This document shows positions 1-8,215 of a DNA stretch of 10,969 nt, in pieces (the stretch's first letter is position 1; every line of letters begins with the position of its first letter). Position numbers and translations under genes: made by a program. The stretch is from JASSUD01 sp031963005 (lineage in GTDB: Bacteria > Pseudomonadota > Gammaproteobacteria > Burkholderiales > Burkholderiaceae). A model generated the notes under the pieces. The model was given only the letters and a program-made list of their open reading frames with translations, was not told where the DNA came from and ran no database searches. Location: contig JASSUL010000023.1 of NCBI GenBank assembly GCA_031963005.1, positions 1-10,969 on the forward strand, given 5' to 3'.

Positions 1-603
1 ACAGGAAAGACCCAGATTATTGCTCAGCAAGCGCTACGCAATTCTAATCCTGAGGCAATCGAAGGCGCGGGGATAATCTTTGGTAAAGGCTCAGTGATTA
101 TTCAGTCCCCTGAACTGTTAAATGACGCAGGTGGAGCCATTATTTCGGATCGGATACTCAAAATAAAGACGCCCGACTTAGGCAATAGATTAAGCACTTT
201 ATCGGCCAGCCAAGAGATCGAGATAGACGCGGACAAGTTAGACAATATTGGAGGATTGATAACTGTTGGTGAAGATGAGAAAGTACAAAATACCCTAATC
301 CGCAAGATCACAATAAAAGCACAGAATATCTACAACTCGCATAAAACCCAGATTTTAGGGCAGCACGTCAATCTAAGCGCAGAAAAGCTTTTTTCCAATT
401 CAGATAGTACGATTTCTGCACGTGATGCATTCACGCTTATGGCTGAGCGTTTCATAAATTTTGCGGGAGGGAATTTACAAAGCAAGAGAGATATTCTGCT
501 TGAAGTGAAATATCTGGAAAATCAATTCGAGTCCTCAATAGACGGAGCTTACCTTAAGGTCAAAGCTAAAGAAGGTTGGCTTAAAAATTGGGGAGTGATT
601 CAA
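1..603 (+). repeat. Long coding repeat, copy A (within cdiA)
   Basis: First visible copy of a ~200-codon haemagglutinin module, probably extending left of the window. Bases 1-151 are identical to 1051-1201. After that the copies diverge but stay alignable at protein level (IGGLI, VQNTLIR, KTQILGQ, LSAEKLF, SARDAFTL) up to the shared LKNWGVIQ ending at 603. Copy A lacks a 99-bp and a 9-bp segment that copy B has; both keep the frame. Confidence 0.9.
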
Positions 604-3600
604 GGCAGCACGATCACTATCGGCGCACAGGACCTGATTAATGATGGTGCAAATGACACAGAAGAACAGCAAGCTGGAGTGATCATAGCGCGGCACCATC
701 TTACAATCGGATCGCAGACATTGCGTAACCGAGAACAGGGGTTACTGCATAGCGATGGTGACCTGAATATAGGAGAGACTCTCGATGCCCAGCACGGAGT
801 AAAGGGTTCAATGCAGCAGCTTATGAATTCGAGCTCCTCTACGATAGAGTCAAGAGAAAAACTATCGATCCAGGCGAGCCAGTTGGATAATAAAAATGGG
901 CAAATTAAAGCAGGCTTAGCACTTACTCTAAAAGGTCAGGTACTTAATAATCAGCAGGGGCGCATAGAAGCGAAGGGCGATCAAAGCGAATTAGATGTTC
1001 AAGCCGAGGCGATTATTAATAATATTTCTGGCTGGTTGCTTAATACGGGTACAGGAAAGACCCAGATTATTGCTCAGCAAGCGCTACGCAATTCTAATCC
1101 TGAGGCAATCGAAGGCGCGGGGATAATCTTTGGTAAAGGCTCAGTGATTATTCAGTCCCCTGAACTGTTAAATGACGCAGGTGGAGCCATTATTTCGGAT
1201 CAGACACTCAAAATAAAAACCACGCTCTTGGCTCATACACTGAGTACCTTATCGGCGAGCCGAGGGATTGAGATTGACACGGATAAATTAGCGAGTTTCG
1301 GAGGGTTAATCGCTATTGGTAACGACGAGAAATTCGAGGCGGAAACTTCACGCGGTGTAAGAGATTCTCTCGTAGGTGTGCTTGAAGTGCGTGCTAAGGA
1401 AGTAACCAACTCTTGGCATAAAGGTGAAAAAGTACAAAATACCCTGATCCGTGTACAAGGCAGAATCACAATACAAGCACAGAATATCCACAACGCGCAT
1501 AAAACCCAGATTTTAGGGCAGCGCGTCGATCTAAGCGCAGAAAAACTTTTTACTAACTCGGATAGTGCGATTTCCGCACGTGATGCATTCACGCTCACGG
1601 CTGAGTGCTTCTTAAATTGTGTCGGCGCGAATTTAAAAAGCAACGGAGAGATTCTGCTTGAAGTGAAAGAGCTGCAAAATCAATCTGAATCCTCAATAGA
1701 AGGCGCTCACCTTAAGCTCAAAGCTAAAGAAGGCTGGCTTAAAAATTGGGGAGTGATTCAAGCTGACGCTACAGCTATCAATGCACAAAATCCCGCAGTA
1801 CAGGAAGGCCAACTCACCATCGAAGCTGAGGGTTTTTACAATTCAAATACAGGTCGAATCCTGGCGAAAGATCTGAATCTGAACGCAAAAGTAAGCTTTC
1901 TCAACGAAGGCGGCACGGTATCTGCAAGTGACACGCTGTCGTTAGCAGCCCAGTCCGTTAAAAATTTAAATAAAGGATTTTTGCAAAGCGATAAAGACCT
2001 GCATATTTCAGTGACTGATTTTGGCAATTCAGGCACTGTGCACGGCAAAGATCAGGTATTGATCAAAAGCGCAAGAGAACTCAACTTTAGAAACGAACGC
2101 CCAGGTTTAATTTTGGGTAAAACGGTCTCAATTGGTGCGCACGACCGACTTAAGGGGTTTTTGGTCAACCAAGGTGGTGTGATTTTCGCGCAAGACAAAC
2201 TTGAGATGGGGTTCAAGGAAATTACAAATCTTGACAACGGCACCTTGTATAGCGGCGCTCACCTGACCATTGGCGGCGCACTCGATGTGCAACTCGGGAT
2301 ACAGGGGCTCAGTGAGCAAGTTCTCAATCATAGCGCGTTGATTGATGCGTCAGGCGATCTGACCATCCATGCCAACAAACTGCTCAACCAAAATGCAAGA
2401 TTCGAAGCCGAAGAAAGGCTGATTGAAGAGCGGGGTATACACGAATGTTATGATCATCATACTGGACAACGCTTTGATGGATCTCAACTTGGATGGGATG
2501 GTGGATGCGGAGGCTCTTATTATCTTGTGCATAACTCGGGACATAAGATACCCGAGTTTACCAATTATGAATTTACGCGCCGTGTGACCACAACCATAGT
2601 TACGCACAGCGAACCCGGCAGGATTCAGGCGGGTGGCGCGATCCGTCTGTCGGACCAGGTGATTAACGATAAAAGTCGGATTATCGCCGGAGGAACACTC
2701 AGTAATCTCGAAGGCAGGCCCGCCCAGATTGAAAACCAGGATGTCGTCGGTAAACGTGTCACGACCGATCAGGGAACCTCGCAATACTCAGATAGAAACT
2801 GGCGTGGGGGGTGGGCGCGAAGATTCAAGCGTGATTGGAGCGGGCTTGCCCCTTACCATCCCGCCCCAATAGTCGAGCATCACAATCTGAATATTGCCGT
2901 CTATCAAGAGCATACGGCAGTGGACCATTCAGCGCCCTCCACAGCGCTGGTGCCGAGTGTCACCGGCCAACGGGTAACAACAGATGAAGGGACCTCGCAA
3001 CGGTCAAATAGAAAGTGGGTGGGTGGATTAAAGCGGTATTGGCTCGATGTCTCTCCTCAACACCATACCGAGGTGGACCATTCAGCGTCCTCCACCGCGC
3101 TGCTGCCGAGTTCCTCTACTTTAAGCCGTAACGCTTTATTAAATAGCGGTTTATTGCGCCTGAACACCGATCTGAATCAACCCTATCTGATCCAGATCGA
3201 TCCCCGCTTTACCCGCAACAGCGACAGAATCTCGAGCGATTTATTATTGCAATTACTGAATCTGGATCCTCAACGCGTTCCCAAGCGCCTGGGCGATGGA
3301 TTCTATGAACAGCAAATGATTCGGGATCAGATTATCGGCCTGACCGGTCATTACTACCTATCCAACCATCGAAATCCGATTGCGGAGATTAGAAACTTGA
3401 TGCACGCAGGGGCAGACTGGGCTAACCGTTTTCAACTAAAGCTTGGCATTGAACCTACGTCCGAGCAAATCAACGCCTTAACCAGTAGCCCCATCTGGCT
3501 GGTGAATCAACGTGTTCAATTACCCGATGGCTCAGAACAGACGGTATTAGCGCCTAAAGTATATTTGGCCCAAAGCGATGCACAGGCTATCCCGCTGGGC

Positions 3601-6600
3601 AATGCGTTGATTTCAGCCGATACGATTGAGTTACACAGCGACCGCCCATTTAAAAATACCGGAACCGTGCTGAGTCGCGGCAAGGCAAATATTAGTGCGA
3701 GCCAAATAGATAACCTGCGTGGCACGCTCGCCAGCCTGGGCACCCTCTCCATCCAGGCACGCGATGACATCGACAGCCGCGCTGGCAAGCTGATTGCAGT
3801 TAAAAAGCTCACATTACAGGCCGGCCAGGCTCTCCAACTGCAAAGCCAGACGCAGATCACCCATGCTGCCAGCGGCAGCCGGACAAATCTGGCTGGTCTC
3901 ACTCAGATACAGGCAGGAGAGCTGGAGGCATCAGCTGGATCGGATATTCACCTGGCCGCCACCCAGATTGAAGTGGAGCACGATGCGAAGTTAGAAGCGA
4001 AGCAGGATCTGATCTTAGGTACAGTCACCGCCGACGAGCAACTGAAAATCGTATGGGACGAGCGTAATGCCCTAAGCCTAAGCAAGCAAACCGAAGTCGG
4101 CACACAAATTCAGGCAAGCGCACTTGAACTGAAGGCCGGGCGCGACGTGACCGCAACCGGCGCTTATGTCAAAGCAGCAGAAAAGCTCGCGGTGAAGGCG
4201 GGCCGGGATATTCATTTGGAAGCTGCATATGAAGAGACTGATTTTGAGGAATCGCACTATCATGAATCGAGTCATTTTTTCGGTTCCTCAAGCGAATTGA
4301 CGCACAACGCGCTGTACAGAAAACAGGCGTTAAGCAGTACCTTATCTGGGGGCACAGTACAAATAGAAGCCGGACATGACCTAAATATCCTAGGTTCAAA
4401 CGTGGTTGGAATGGGTGATGTAGATCTCTATGCGAGAAATGACATCAAGCAAAAAGCGGTCGAACAGAACGAAAAATCCCGGCACTATTTCATTCAAGAA
4501 CGCTCAGGCTTATTAGAGAGCGGGAAATTCGGAGTCACTATAGGCAACCGGACCCAAAAAGACACTCAAGAAAATGAGCGCACACTACAGATTGGCTCAG
4601 TCATAGGCAGCATATCGGGCCATGTTAGAGCGGTTGCTGGTCGTGAATACGAGCAAAGCGGCAGCCAGTTAGTTGTGCCGACCGGCGATATTGGGATTCA
4701 AGCAGGTAAAGGCAAGATTGAAGCCGCTTATGAGCAAGGCCAGGTCTGGCAGCGCAGTGAACGGCATCAATCGGGTTTAACGGTATCGGTCGGTGCACCG
4801 GTGCTTGCCGCGGCCCAAACGAATCAACAGATGTTGCAAGCTAGTACCCAGGTCAGCGATCCGCGGATGCAAGCGTTAGCGGCGGGTGCAGGCGCACTGG
4901 CGACGAAAAACGCCTACGATGCGATCAAGGCAGATCCCAAAGCAGCAGGCGGCGCAACCGTAAGCGTGATGATCGGCGAAGAGCATTCTGAAACCGAGCA
5001 GATGCAGCTAAGCCGGACCGCGCTAAACAGCACACTTGCGGCAGGTGGGAATATCTCGATCCAGATCGGTGGCTTAGGAGAAGAATCTACGTTGGATCTG
5101 ATTGGCGCTCGCATCGAAGCCAAACAGAATATAGAACTCAACGTAGAAGGCCGCTTGAATGTAGAGGCTGCGCCGAATAGCTCAATTGAGCAGAGCCAGC
5201 AGCAGAGCCATAGCTCTGCAGTGGGAGCTGTGGCAACGCTGGGCCGCCAGAGCTCAGTGGATGCATCGATTGCGCTCAGTATTGGGCATGGTCATGCAGA
5301 GGGAGCACAAATCAACTATACGCCAACCTTGATCCAGGCGGATGGCAAGCTAGAGCTCAAGGCAAAAAGCGATGTGCGTCTAAAAGGCGCTCAGATGGCT
5401 GGAAAGCAAGTTAAAGCCCAGATTGACGGCAACCTTGAAATAGAAAGTGTGCAAAACACGGCGACTTACCAGAGCCACGCTCAAAGTATCAGTGGCAGCG
5501 CGACAGAGGGTTCAGTCTCTGCAGTTAGCTTGAATGTCTCGCAACGTAGGATGGACAGTCATTATCTGAGCGTAGCGGAACAGGCGGGGATTCAGGCAGG
5601 AGATGAAGGTTTTCAGATCACAGTTAAAGGAGATACGAAGCTAGTCGGTGGCGTGATTGAAAGTTCTGAGCAGGCGGTGCAAAAAGAGAAAAACAAACTG
5701 ATAACAGCAACCCTGCAAAACACGGACCTAACGAATCAGGCAAGTTACGATGCAAGCAGTATTAGTTTAGGTGGTGGATACAGTCAAAGTGGCAAAGCGG
5801 TGGGCTCAGATCAATCTGGAGAAGCTACCACGCCTGCTCATAGCGACAATCAACTGGCAAGCCGTGGAAGGGGGAGCGCTGCGGTACCGATTGCGCTGAG
5901 TGCTTCGGGTCAGGCTAGATCCACAACCCGCAGTGCGATCAGCGGTGCGGAGATTGTGATTACGGATGAGGCGCGGCAAATCGAGCTGATGGGGCGCAGT
6001 ACGGCAGAGACGATTGCAGACTTAAACCGTAATCCGGCACAGAGTCATCAGGCATTAGTGCCGATTTTTAACCCGGCTAAGATTGAAGCGAGCTTTGATA
6101 TCGTCAATGCATTAGGTCGGGAAACGGGTACCTTTCTCGTTAATAGAGCCAAAGAAGCAGATCAGAAGCTTGAGCAAGCCAAGGCTATAGAGATGTTGGT
6201 CAATGTTGAGCTACTGCCTATAGAGCGGCAACAGGCATTACAGGACATAGCGATTGAATTGCGCACACAAGCACAAGCGCTAAATAAGCAATGGGGGCCA
6301 GGTGGCCTAAGTCGGCAGATATTGACAGCGTTAACAGCAGCAGCCTCCGGTAATGTAACGGGTGCGACCGAACAATTTGTGCAAAGCGGTGTAGTGAATT
6401 TGCTTCAGCAGCAAGGTGCGGGCTACGTTGGCGAATTAGTGAAATCCGGAGCGATTAACGAAGGCAGTCCAGCGCATGTAGCGTTGCACACGCTGGTTGG
6501 GTTAGGTGGCGCAGCAGCATCGAATCAAAGTCTCGCCGCTGGTGCATTAGGCGGCGCTGTATCGAGCATTTTAACGCATGCATTCAGTCCAACCCATCCA

Positions 6601-7683
6601 GATGAAACGCGTACTGAACAGGAAGCCAAACACAATATTGCTACAACACTGGTTGCCGGTGTAGTGGCACTCACCGGGGCAGATGCGACAGTGGCTATGC
6701 ACAGTGCAGCAGCGGCTATCGATAACAACTGGCTGGCTACAGAGCAAAAGGCGCTAGTCTTAAGAGAACGGCAAGCCTGTGGAGACGATCTTACATGCAA
6801 AATCCTGACAGAGCTTAAATGGACTGGCGTCTCAGCCAAACAAAATGCATTGTTTGGTGTAGGTTTTATCCAGGGCATAGGAGACTCAAGCTGGGAGTTG
6901 CTGGAAGGGGTCGCAGAATTGGTAGTAAACCTGCCCGACACTATAAATAGACTCATTTCGCTGGTTAAAGATAAAGAGATACGGGCCCAGGTAGGTGAGG
7001 CGATCTCTGCTGAATGGGATGCTAAAAGGAATCGAATAGAGCTTGCCATAGCGCAAGGCGGAGACCAAAATGCTCTGCAAATGGGGTGCGATGTAGGTAA
7101 TTTATTCTTTCAAGCAATTACTGCAATTGCTGCAGCGGGAGGGGCTCTAAGATTAGCTGCCTCACTGGGTCGAGTCGGAATTCATGTAGGTAAGAAAACA
7201 TTAGAAGAAGTATCCAAGCTATCGAAATTAGGCCAGCTAAAAAATGTGGCACCAGGTAAAGAACTTGGCAGAGTAGTAGGCCGATACTCAGCGATCTCAT
7301 CGATCGAGGAAAGCACATTGGCAGCGGATTGGGCAAAAACATTTGCTGGTGGTCGATATACTGAAATTTTATTAAAACAAGACACGGTTCTCTATCGAGC
7401 AGGGGCTGCCGGTAGGCCAGTGGGAGATTACTTTAGTCAAAAAATCTCAAATGGTGTTATCCAAAGCCGAATTGATAAAGCGATTCTACCTAAGTGGCCA
7501 GACGGTAGTGTTTCGCATATTGATTCATTAATGACGGTTAAGGTACCAGCCGGAACCACGGTTTATGTAGGTGAGATTGGTTCGCAAGGGGGGTTTTATG
7601 TTGGTGGAACCCAGCAGATTATTGTGCCAAACGCTAAGGCGGTTAAGGGTATAAAAATACTTAATGTGATACCACTAAAATGA
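1..7683 (+). CDS. cdiA: CdiA-like contact-dependent inhibition toxin / filamentous haemagglutinin (5' partial)
   Basis: At least 2560 residues. The frame is open from base 1 and the bases before the first in-frame GTG (94) encode the same peptide as 1051-1143, so the true start and secretion signal lie upstream. Such proteins are exported by a TpsB/CdiB partner and form a surface filament that delivers a C-terminal toxin into neighbouring cells. Order seen, by nucleotide: N-terminal haemagglutinin repeats (1 to ~2740); a CdiA-type central block (~3145-3590) with KRLGDGFYEQQ, ALTSSPIWLVNQRVQLPDGS and VLAPKVYL; a second repeat block (~3600-6000); an Ala/Gly-rich hydrophobic pretoxin region (~6300-6720); a DNNW junction at 6721-6732 in the place of VENN, followed by a Cys pair (6778, 6796); then a variable tip. 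No frameshift or internal stop is visible. Family assignment is firm; the toxin activity is not. Confidence 0.93.
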   Translation, partial: TGKTQIIAQQALRNSNPEAIEGAGIIFGKGSVIIQSPELLNDAGGAIISDRILKIKTPDLGNRLSTLSASQEIEIDADKLDNIGGLITVGEDEKVQNTLIRKITIKAQNIYNSHKTQILGQHVNLSAEKLFSNSDSTISARDAFTLMAERFINFAGGNLQSKRDILLEVKYLENQFESSIDGAYLKVKAKEGWLKNWGVIQGSTITIGAQDLINDGANDTEEQQAGVIIARHHLTIGSQTLRNREQGLLHSDGDLNIGETLDAQHGVKGSMQQLMNSSSSTIESREKLSIQASQLDNKNGQIKAGLALTLKGQVLNNQQGRIEAKGDQSELDVQAEAIINNISGWLLNTGTGKTQIIAQQALRNSNPEAIEGAGIIFGKGSVIIQSPELLNDAGGAIISDQTLKIKTTLLAHTLSTLSASRGIEIDTDKLASFGGLIAIGNDEKFEAETSRGVRDSLVGVLEVRAKEVTNSWHKGEKVQNTLIRVQGRITIQAQNIHNAHKTQILGQRVDLSAEKLFTNSDSAISARDAFTLTAECFLNCVGANLKSNGEILLEVKELQNQSESSIEGAHLKLKAKEGWLKNWGVIQADATAINAQNPAVQEGQLTIEAEGFYNSNTGRILAKDLNLNAKVSFLNEGGTVSASDTLSLAAQSVKNLNKGFLQSDKDLHISVTDFGNSGTVHGKDQVLIKSARELNFRNERPGLILGKTVSIGAHDRLKGFLVNQGGVIFAQDKLEMGFKEITNLDNGTLYSGAHLTIGGALDVQLGIQGLSEQVLNHSALIDASGDLTIHANKLLNQNARFEAEERLIEERGIHECYDHHTGQRFDGSQLGWDGGCGGSYYLVHNSGHKIPEFTNYEFTRRVTTTIVTHSEPGRIQAGGAIRLSDQVINDKSRIIAGGTLSNLEGRPAQIENQDVVGKRVTTDQGTSQYSDRNWRGGWARRFKRDWSGLAPYHPAPIVEHHNLNIAVYQEHTAVDHSAPSTALVPSVTGQRVTTDEGTSQRSNRKWVGGLKRYWLDVSPQHHTEVDHSASSTALLPSSSTLSRNALLNSGLLRLNTDLNQPYLIQIDPRFTRNSDRISSDLLLQLLNLDPQRVPKRLGDGFYEQQMIRDQIIGLTGHYYLSNHRNPIAEIRNLMHAGADWANRFQLKLGIEPTSEQINALTSSPIWLVNQRVQLPDGSEQTVLAPKVYLAQSDAQAIPLGNALISADTIELHSDRPFKNTGTVLSRGKANISASQIDNLRGTLASLGTLSIQARDDIDSRAGKLIAVKKLTLQAGQALQLQSQTQITHAASGSRTNLAGLTQIQAGELEASAGSDIHLAATQIEVEHDAKLEAKQDLILGTVTADEQLKIVWDERNALSLSKQTEVGTQIQASALELKAGRDVTATGAYVKAAEKLAVKAGRDIHLEAAYEETDFEESHYHESSHFFGSSSELTHNALYRKQALSSTLSGGTVQIEAGHDLNILGSNVVGMGDVDLYARNDIKQKAVEQNEKSRHYFIQERSGLLESGKFGVTIGNRTQKDTQENERTLQIGSVIGSISGHVRAVAGREYEQSGSQLVVPTGDIGIQAGKGKIEAAYEQGQVWQRSERHQSGLTVSVGAPVLAAAQTNQQMLQASTQVSDPRMQALAAGAGALATKNAYDAIKADPKAAGGATVSVMIGEEHSETEQMQLSRTALNSTLAAGGNISIQIGGLGEESTLDLIGARIEAKQNIELNVEGRLNVEAAPNSSIEQSQQQSHSSAVGAVATLGRQSSVDASIALSIGHGHAEGAQINYTPTLIQADGKLELKAKSDVRLKGAQMAGKQVKAQIDGNLEIESVQNTATYQSHAQSISGSATEGSVSAVSLNVSQRRMDSHYLSVAEQAGIQAGDEGFQITVKGDTKLVGGVIESSEQAVQKEKNKLITATLQNTDLTNQASYDASSISLGGGYSQSGKAVGSDQSGEATTPAHSDNQLASRGRGSAAVPIALSASGQARSTTRSAISGAEIVITDEARQIELMGRSTAETIADLNRNPAQSHQALVPIFNPAKIEASFDIVNALGRETGTFLVNRAKEADQKLEQAKAIEMLVNVELLPIERQQALQDIAIELRTQAQALNKQWGPGGLSRQILTALTAAASGNVTGATEQFVQSGVVNLLQQQGAGYVGELVKSGAINEGSPAHVALHTLVGLGGAAASNQSLAAGALGGAVSSILTHAFSPTHPDETRTEQEAKHNIATTLVAGVVALTGADATVAMHSAAAAIDNNWLATEQKALVLRERQACGDDLTCKILTELKWTGVSAKQNALFGVGFIQGIGDSSWELLEGVAELVVNLPDTINRLISLVKDKEIRAQVGEAISAEWDAKRNRIELAIAQGGDQNALQMGCDVGNLFFQAITAIAAAGGALRLAASLGRVGIHVGKKTLEEVSKLSKLGQLKNVAPGKELGRVVGRYSAISSIEESTLAADWAKTFAGGRYTEILLKQDTVLYRAGAAGRPVGDYFSQKISNGVIQSRIDKAILPKWPDGSVSHIDSLMTVKVPAGTTVYVGEIGSQGGFYVGGTQQIIVPNAKAVKGIKILNVIPLK
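1051..1761 (+). repeat. Long coding repeat, copy B (within cdiA)
   Basis: Second copy, offset by exactly 1050 bases at its start. It is 711 bp against 603 bp for copy A; the 108-bp difference is fully accounted for by a 99-bp segment (about 1333-1431, encoding FEAETSRGVRDSLVG and following residues) and a 9-bp segment (VQG after TLIR). It ends at LKNWGVIQ, after which the flanking sequences are unrelated. Confidence 0.9.
2746..3111 (+). repeat. Imperfect tandem module (two copies) within cdiA
   Basis: Unit 1 is 2746-2958 and unit 2 is 2959-3111. Both begin with a Gly-(Lys/Gln)-Arg-Val-Thr-Thr-Asp-(Gln/Glu)-Gly-Thr-Ser-Gln peptide, continue with a Trp/Arg/Lys-rich stretch and end with VDHSA(P/S)STAL(V/L)PS. 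Unit 2 is shorter because the Pro/His/Asn-rich middle of unit 1 (APIVEHHNLNIAVYQ) is absent. The module sits just before the conserved central CdiA block and is not the usual haemagglutinin repeat. Confidence 0.85.
6721..7680 (+). other. C-terminal toxin region (CdiA-CT) of the CdiA-like protein
   Basis: This is the part after the DNNW junction, about 320 residues. Its first half (to ~7190) has the Cys pair and two hydrophobic or amphipathic stretches (around 6850-6950 and 7090-7180), as expected for a translocation or entry domain. The last ~100 residues look like a separate globular enzyme: TVLYRAGAAGRPVGDYF (7384-7434), a His at 7516, a VKVPAGTTVYVGE strand (from 7540) and a Gly-rich GGTQQIIVP (7603-7629) close to the C-terminus. 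The order Arg-x-Gly, Pro-Gly turn, then GGxxQ-hydrophobic recalls the TNT (DUF4237) NAD glycohydrolase fold, where a Gln near the C-terminus is catalytic. It could also be an ADP-ribosyltransferase-like tip. That assignment is by eye. No nuclease motif (HNH, EndoU) is seen. Confidence 0.5.
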
Positions 7684-7828
7684 CTTAAATCAAACGTGCA
7701 GTGACCGCAGTGAAAATACTTGCTGTTGCATATCCTGAACGCCCGCCTGGAAGAAGTCGACGGATTCCTGATCTCTTTAGTAAAAATTTGGTATGGCAGG
7801 ACTATACATAATCTTCAAAAGTGGATTG

Positions 7829-7868
7829 TGTTGGGGTGACGAATTGAATTAAATACGGAACCCCAACA
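7829..7868. repeat. Perfect 9-bp inverted repeat with 22-bp spacer
   Basis: Left arm TGTTGGGGT (7829-7837) and right arm ACCCCAACA (7860-7868) are exact reverse complements. In RNA this would fold as a GC-rich stem about 145 bases after the cdiA stop. There is no T-run after it, so it is not a canonical Rho-independent terminator. The last base of the right arm is the A of the ATG opening the 53-codon ORF, so the stem would occlude that start. It could be an mRNA 3'-end stabiliser, a translational control hairpin or the terminal repeats of a small decayed mobile element. Confidence 0.7.
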
Positions 7869-8029
7869 TGACGATCTCAAGGGTGATTTCTGGAGATTAT
7901 GAACAGGCTCTTAGATTAGGGTTAGTTTTTGTCTCGTTAGCCCAATTGATTGAGATAACCACTTTGCTTTCTGTTTTAGATTGCACGTGGGTAGGTTTAT
8001 CCATCTCTTCTATCATTTTCATCATTTGA
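7868..8029 (+). CDS. Doubtful 53-residue hydrophobic ORF
   Basis: ATG at 7868, TGA at 8027-8029. The product begins MTISRVISGDYEQALRLGLV and continues with an Ile/Leu/Val/Ser-rich second half ending SIIFII, so it could be a small membrane peptide. No Shine-Dalgarno is seen (upstream is ACGGAACCCCAAC) and the start lies at the edge of the inverted repeat. Its position after a CdiA toxin gene makes an immunity role conceivable, but a TNT/ART-like toxin would normally need a larger soluble cytosolic immunity protein, so this fits poorly. It may be a decayed fragment or chance ORF. The product is not recognised. Confidence 0.25.
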   Translation: MTISRVISGDYEQALRLGLVFVSLAQLIEITTLLSVLDCTWVGLSISSIIFII

Positions 8030-8205
8030 GCAGTAGGTTTTTTTTAAAGAATCTTAAAAATACTGAATTAGCATTATTTGTCAGTTTGAGACAGTTTGCT
8101 AGAGTCTGCAGGCAGTCATTGCGAATCAGCTAAAAATAGTAAAGCCTGAGTCCATTACTTCAAAGCAGCATCGTCCATATGAATGAAATTTTTCTATCAT
8201 TTGTC

Positions 8206-8209
8206 AGGG
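8206..8209 (+). promoter_or_regulatory. Ribosome binding site favouring the ATG at 8216
   Basis: AGGG lies six bases before the ATG at 8216. The in-frame ATG at 8183, eleven codons upstream, is preceded by CATCGTCCATATGA with no purine-rich site. This is the reason for choosing the shorter start. Confidence 0.45.
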
Positions 8210-8215
8210 TTAAAA

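Larger units (their letters stand above)
7684..8215. other. Gene-poor interval downstream of cdiA
   Basis: About 530 bases without a convincing gene, in the position where cdiI immunity genes are normally found. Short open stretches exist: a 32-codon GTG frame from 7710 (KILAVAYPERPPG and on), an overlapping frame containing HILNARLEEVDGFL, and the 53-codon ORF at 7868. None has a good ribosome binding site and none is recognised. The higher-GC stretch 7690-7770 may be a remnant of a displaced toxin or immunity module or of an insertion sequence. A T8 run at 8039-8046 has no strong stem in front of it, so no terminator for cdiA is called. Confidence 0.6.

Noticed and set aside
94..96. GTG at 94 as the start of the large gene
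   Set aside because: The frame is open upstream to base 1, and bases 1-93 are identical to the in-frame coding stretch 1051-1143, so this GTG is internal.
1233..1643. 136-codon minus-strand ORF
   Set aside because: It lies entirely inside the cdiA reading frame on the opposite strand, with no recognisable protein features.
1..1761. Long direct repeats as transposon or insertion-sequence copies
   Set aside because: The repeats are coding, in frame and match haemagglutinin modules; no transposase or terminal repeats are present.
6525..7049. 174-codon minus-strand ORF
   Set aside because: It is an antisense shadow of the pretoxin and toxin part of cdiA; its Ser/Ala/Pro composition is typical of a complement frame.
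7690..7800. Small GTG ORF (7710) as an immunity gene
   Set aside because: Only 32 codons, no ribosome binding site, and a competing overlapping frame; the product is not recognised.
8039..8046. T8 run as a terminator for cdiA
   Set aside because: No stable stem immediately precedes it; the nearest strong hairpin (7829-7868) is about 170 bases away.
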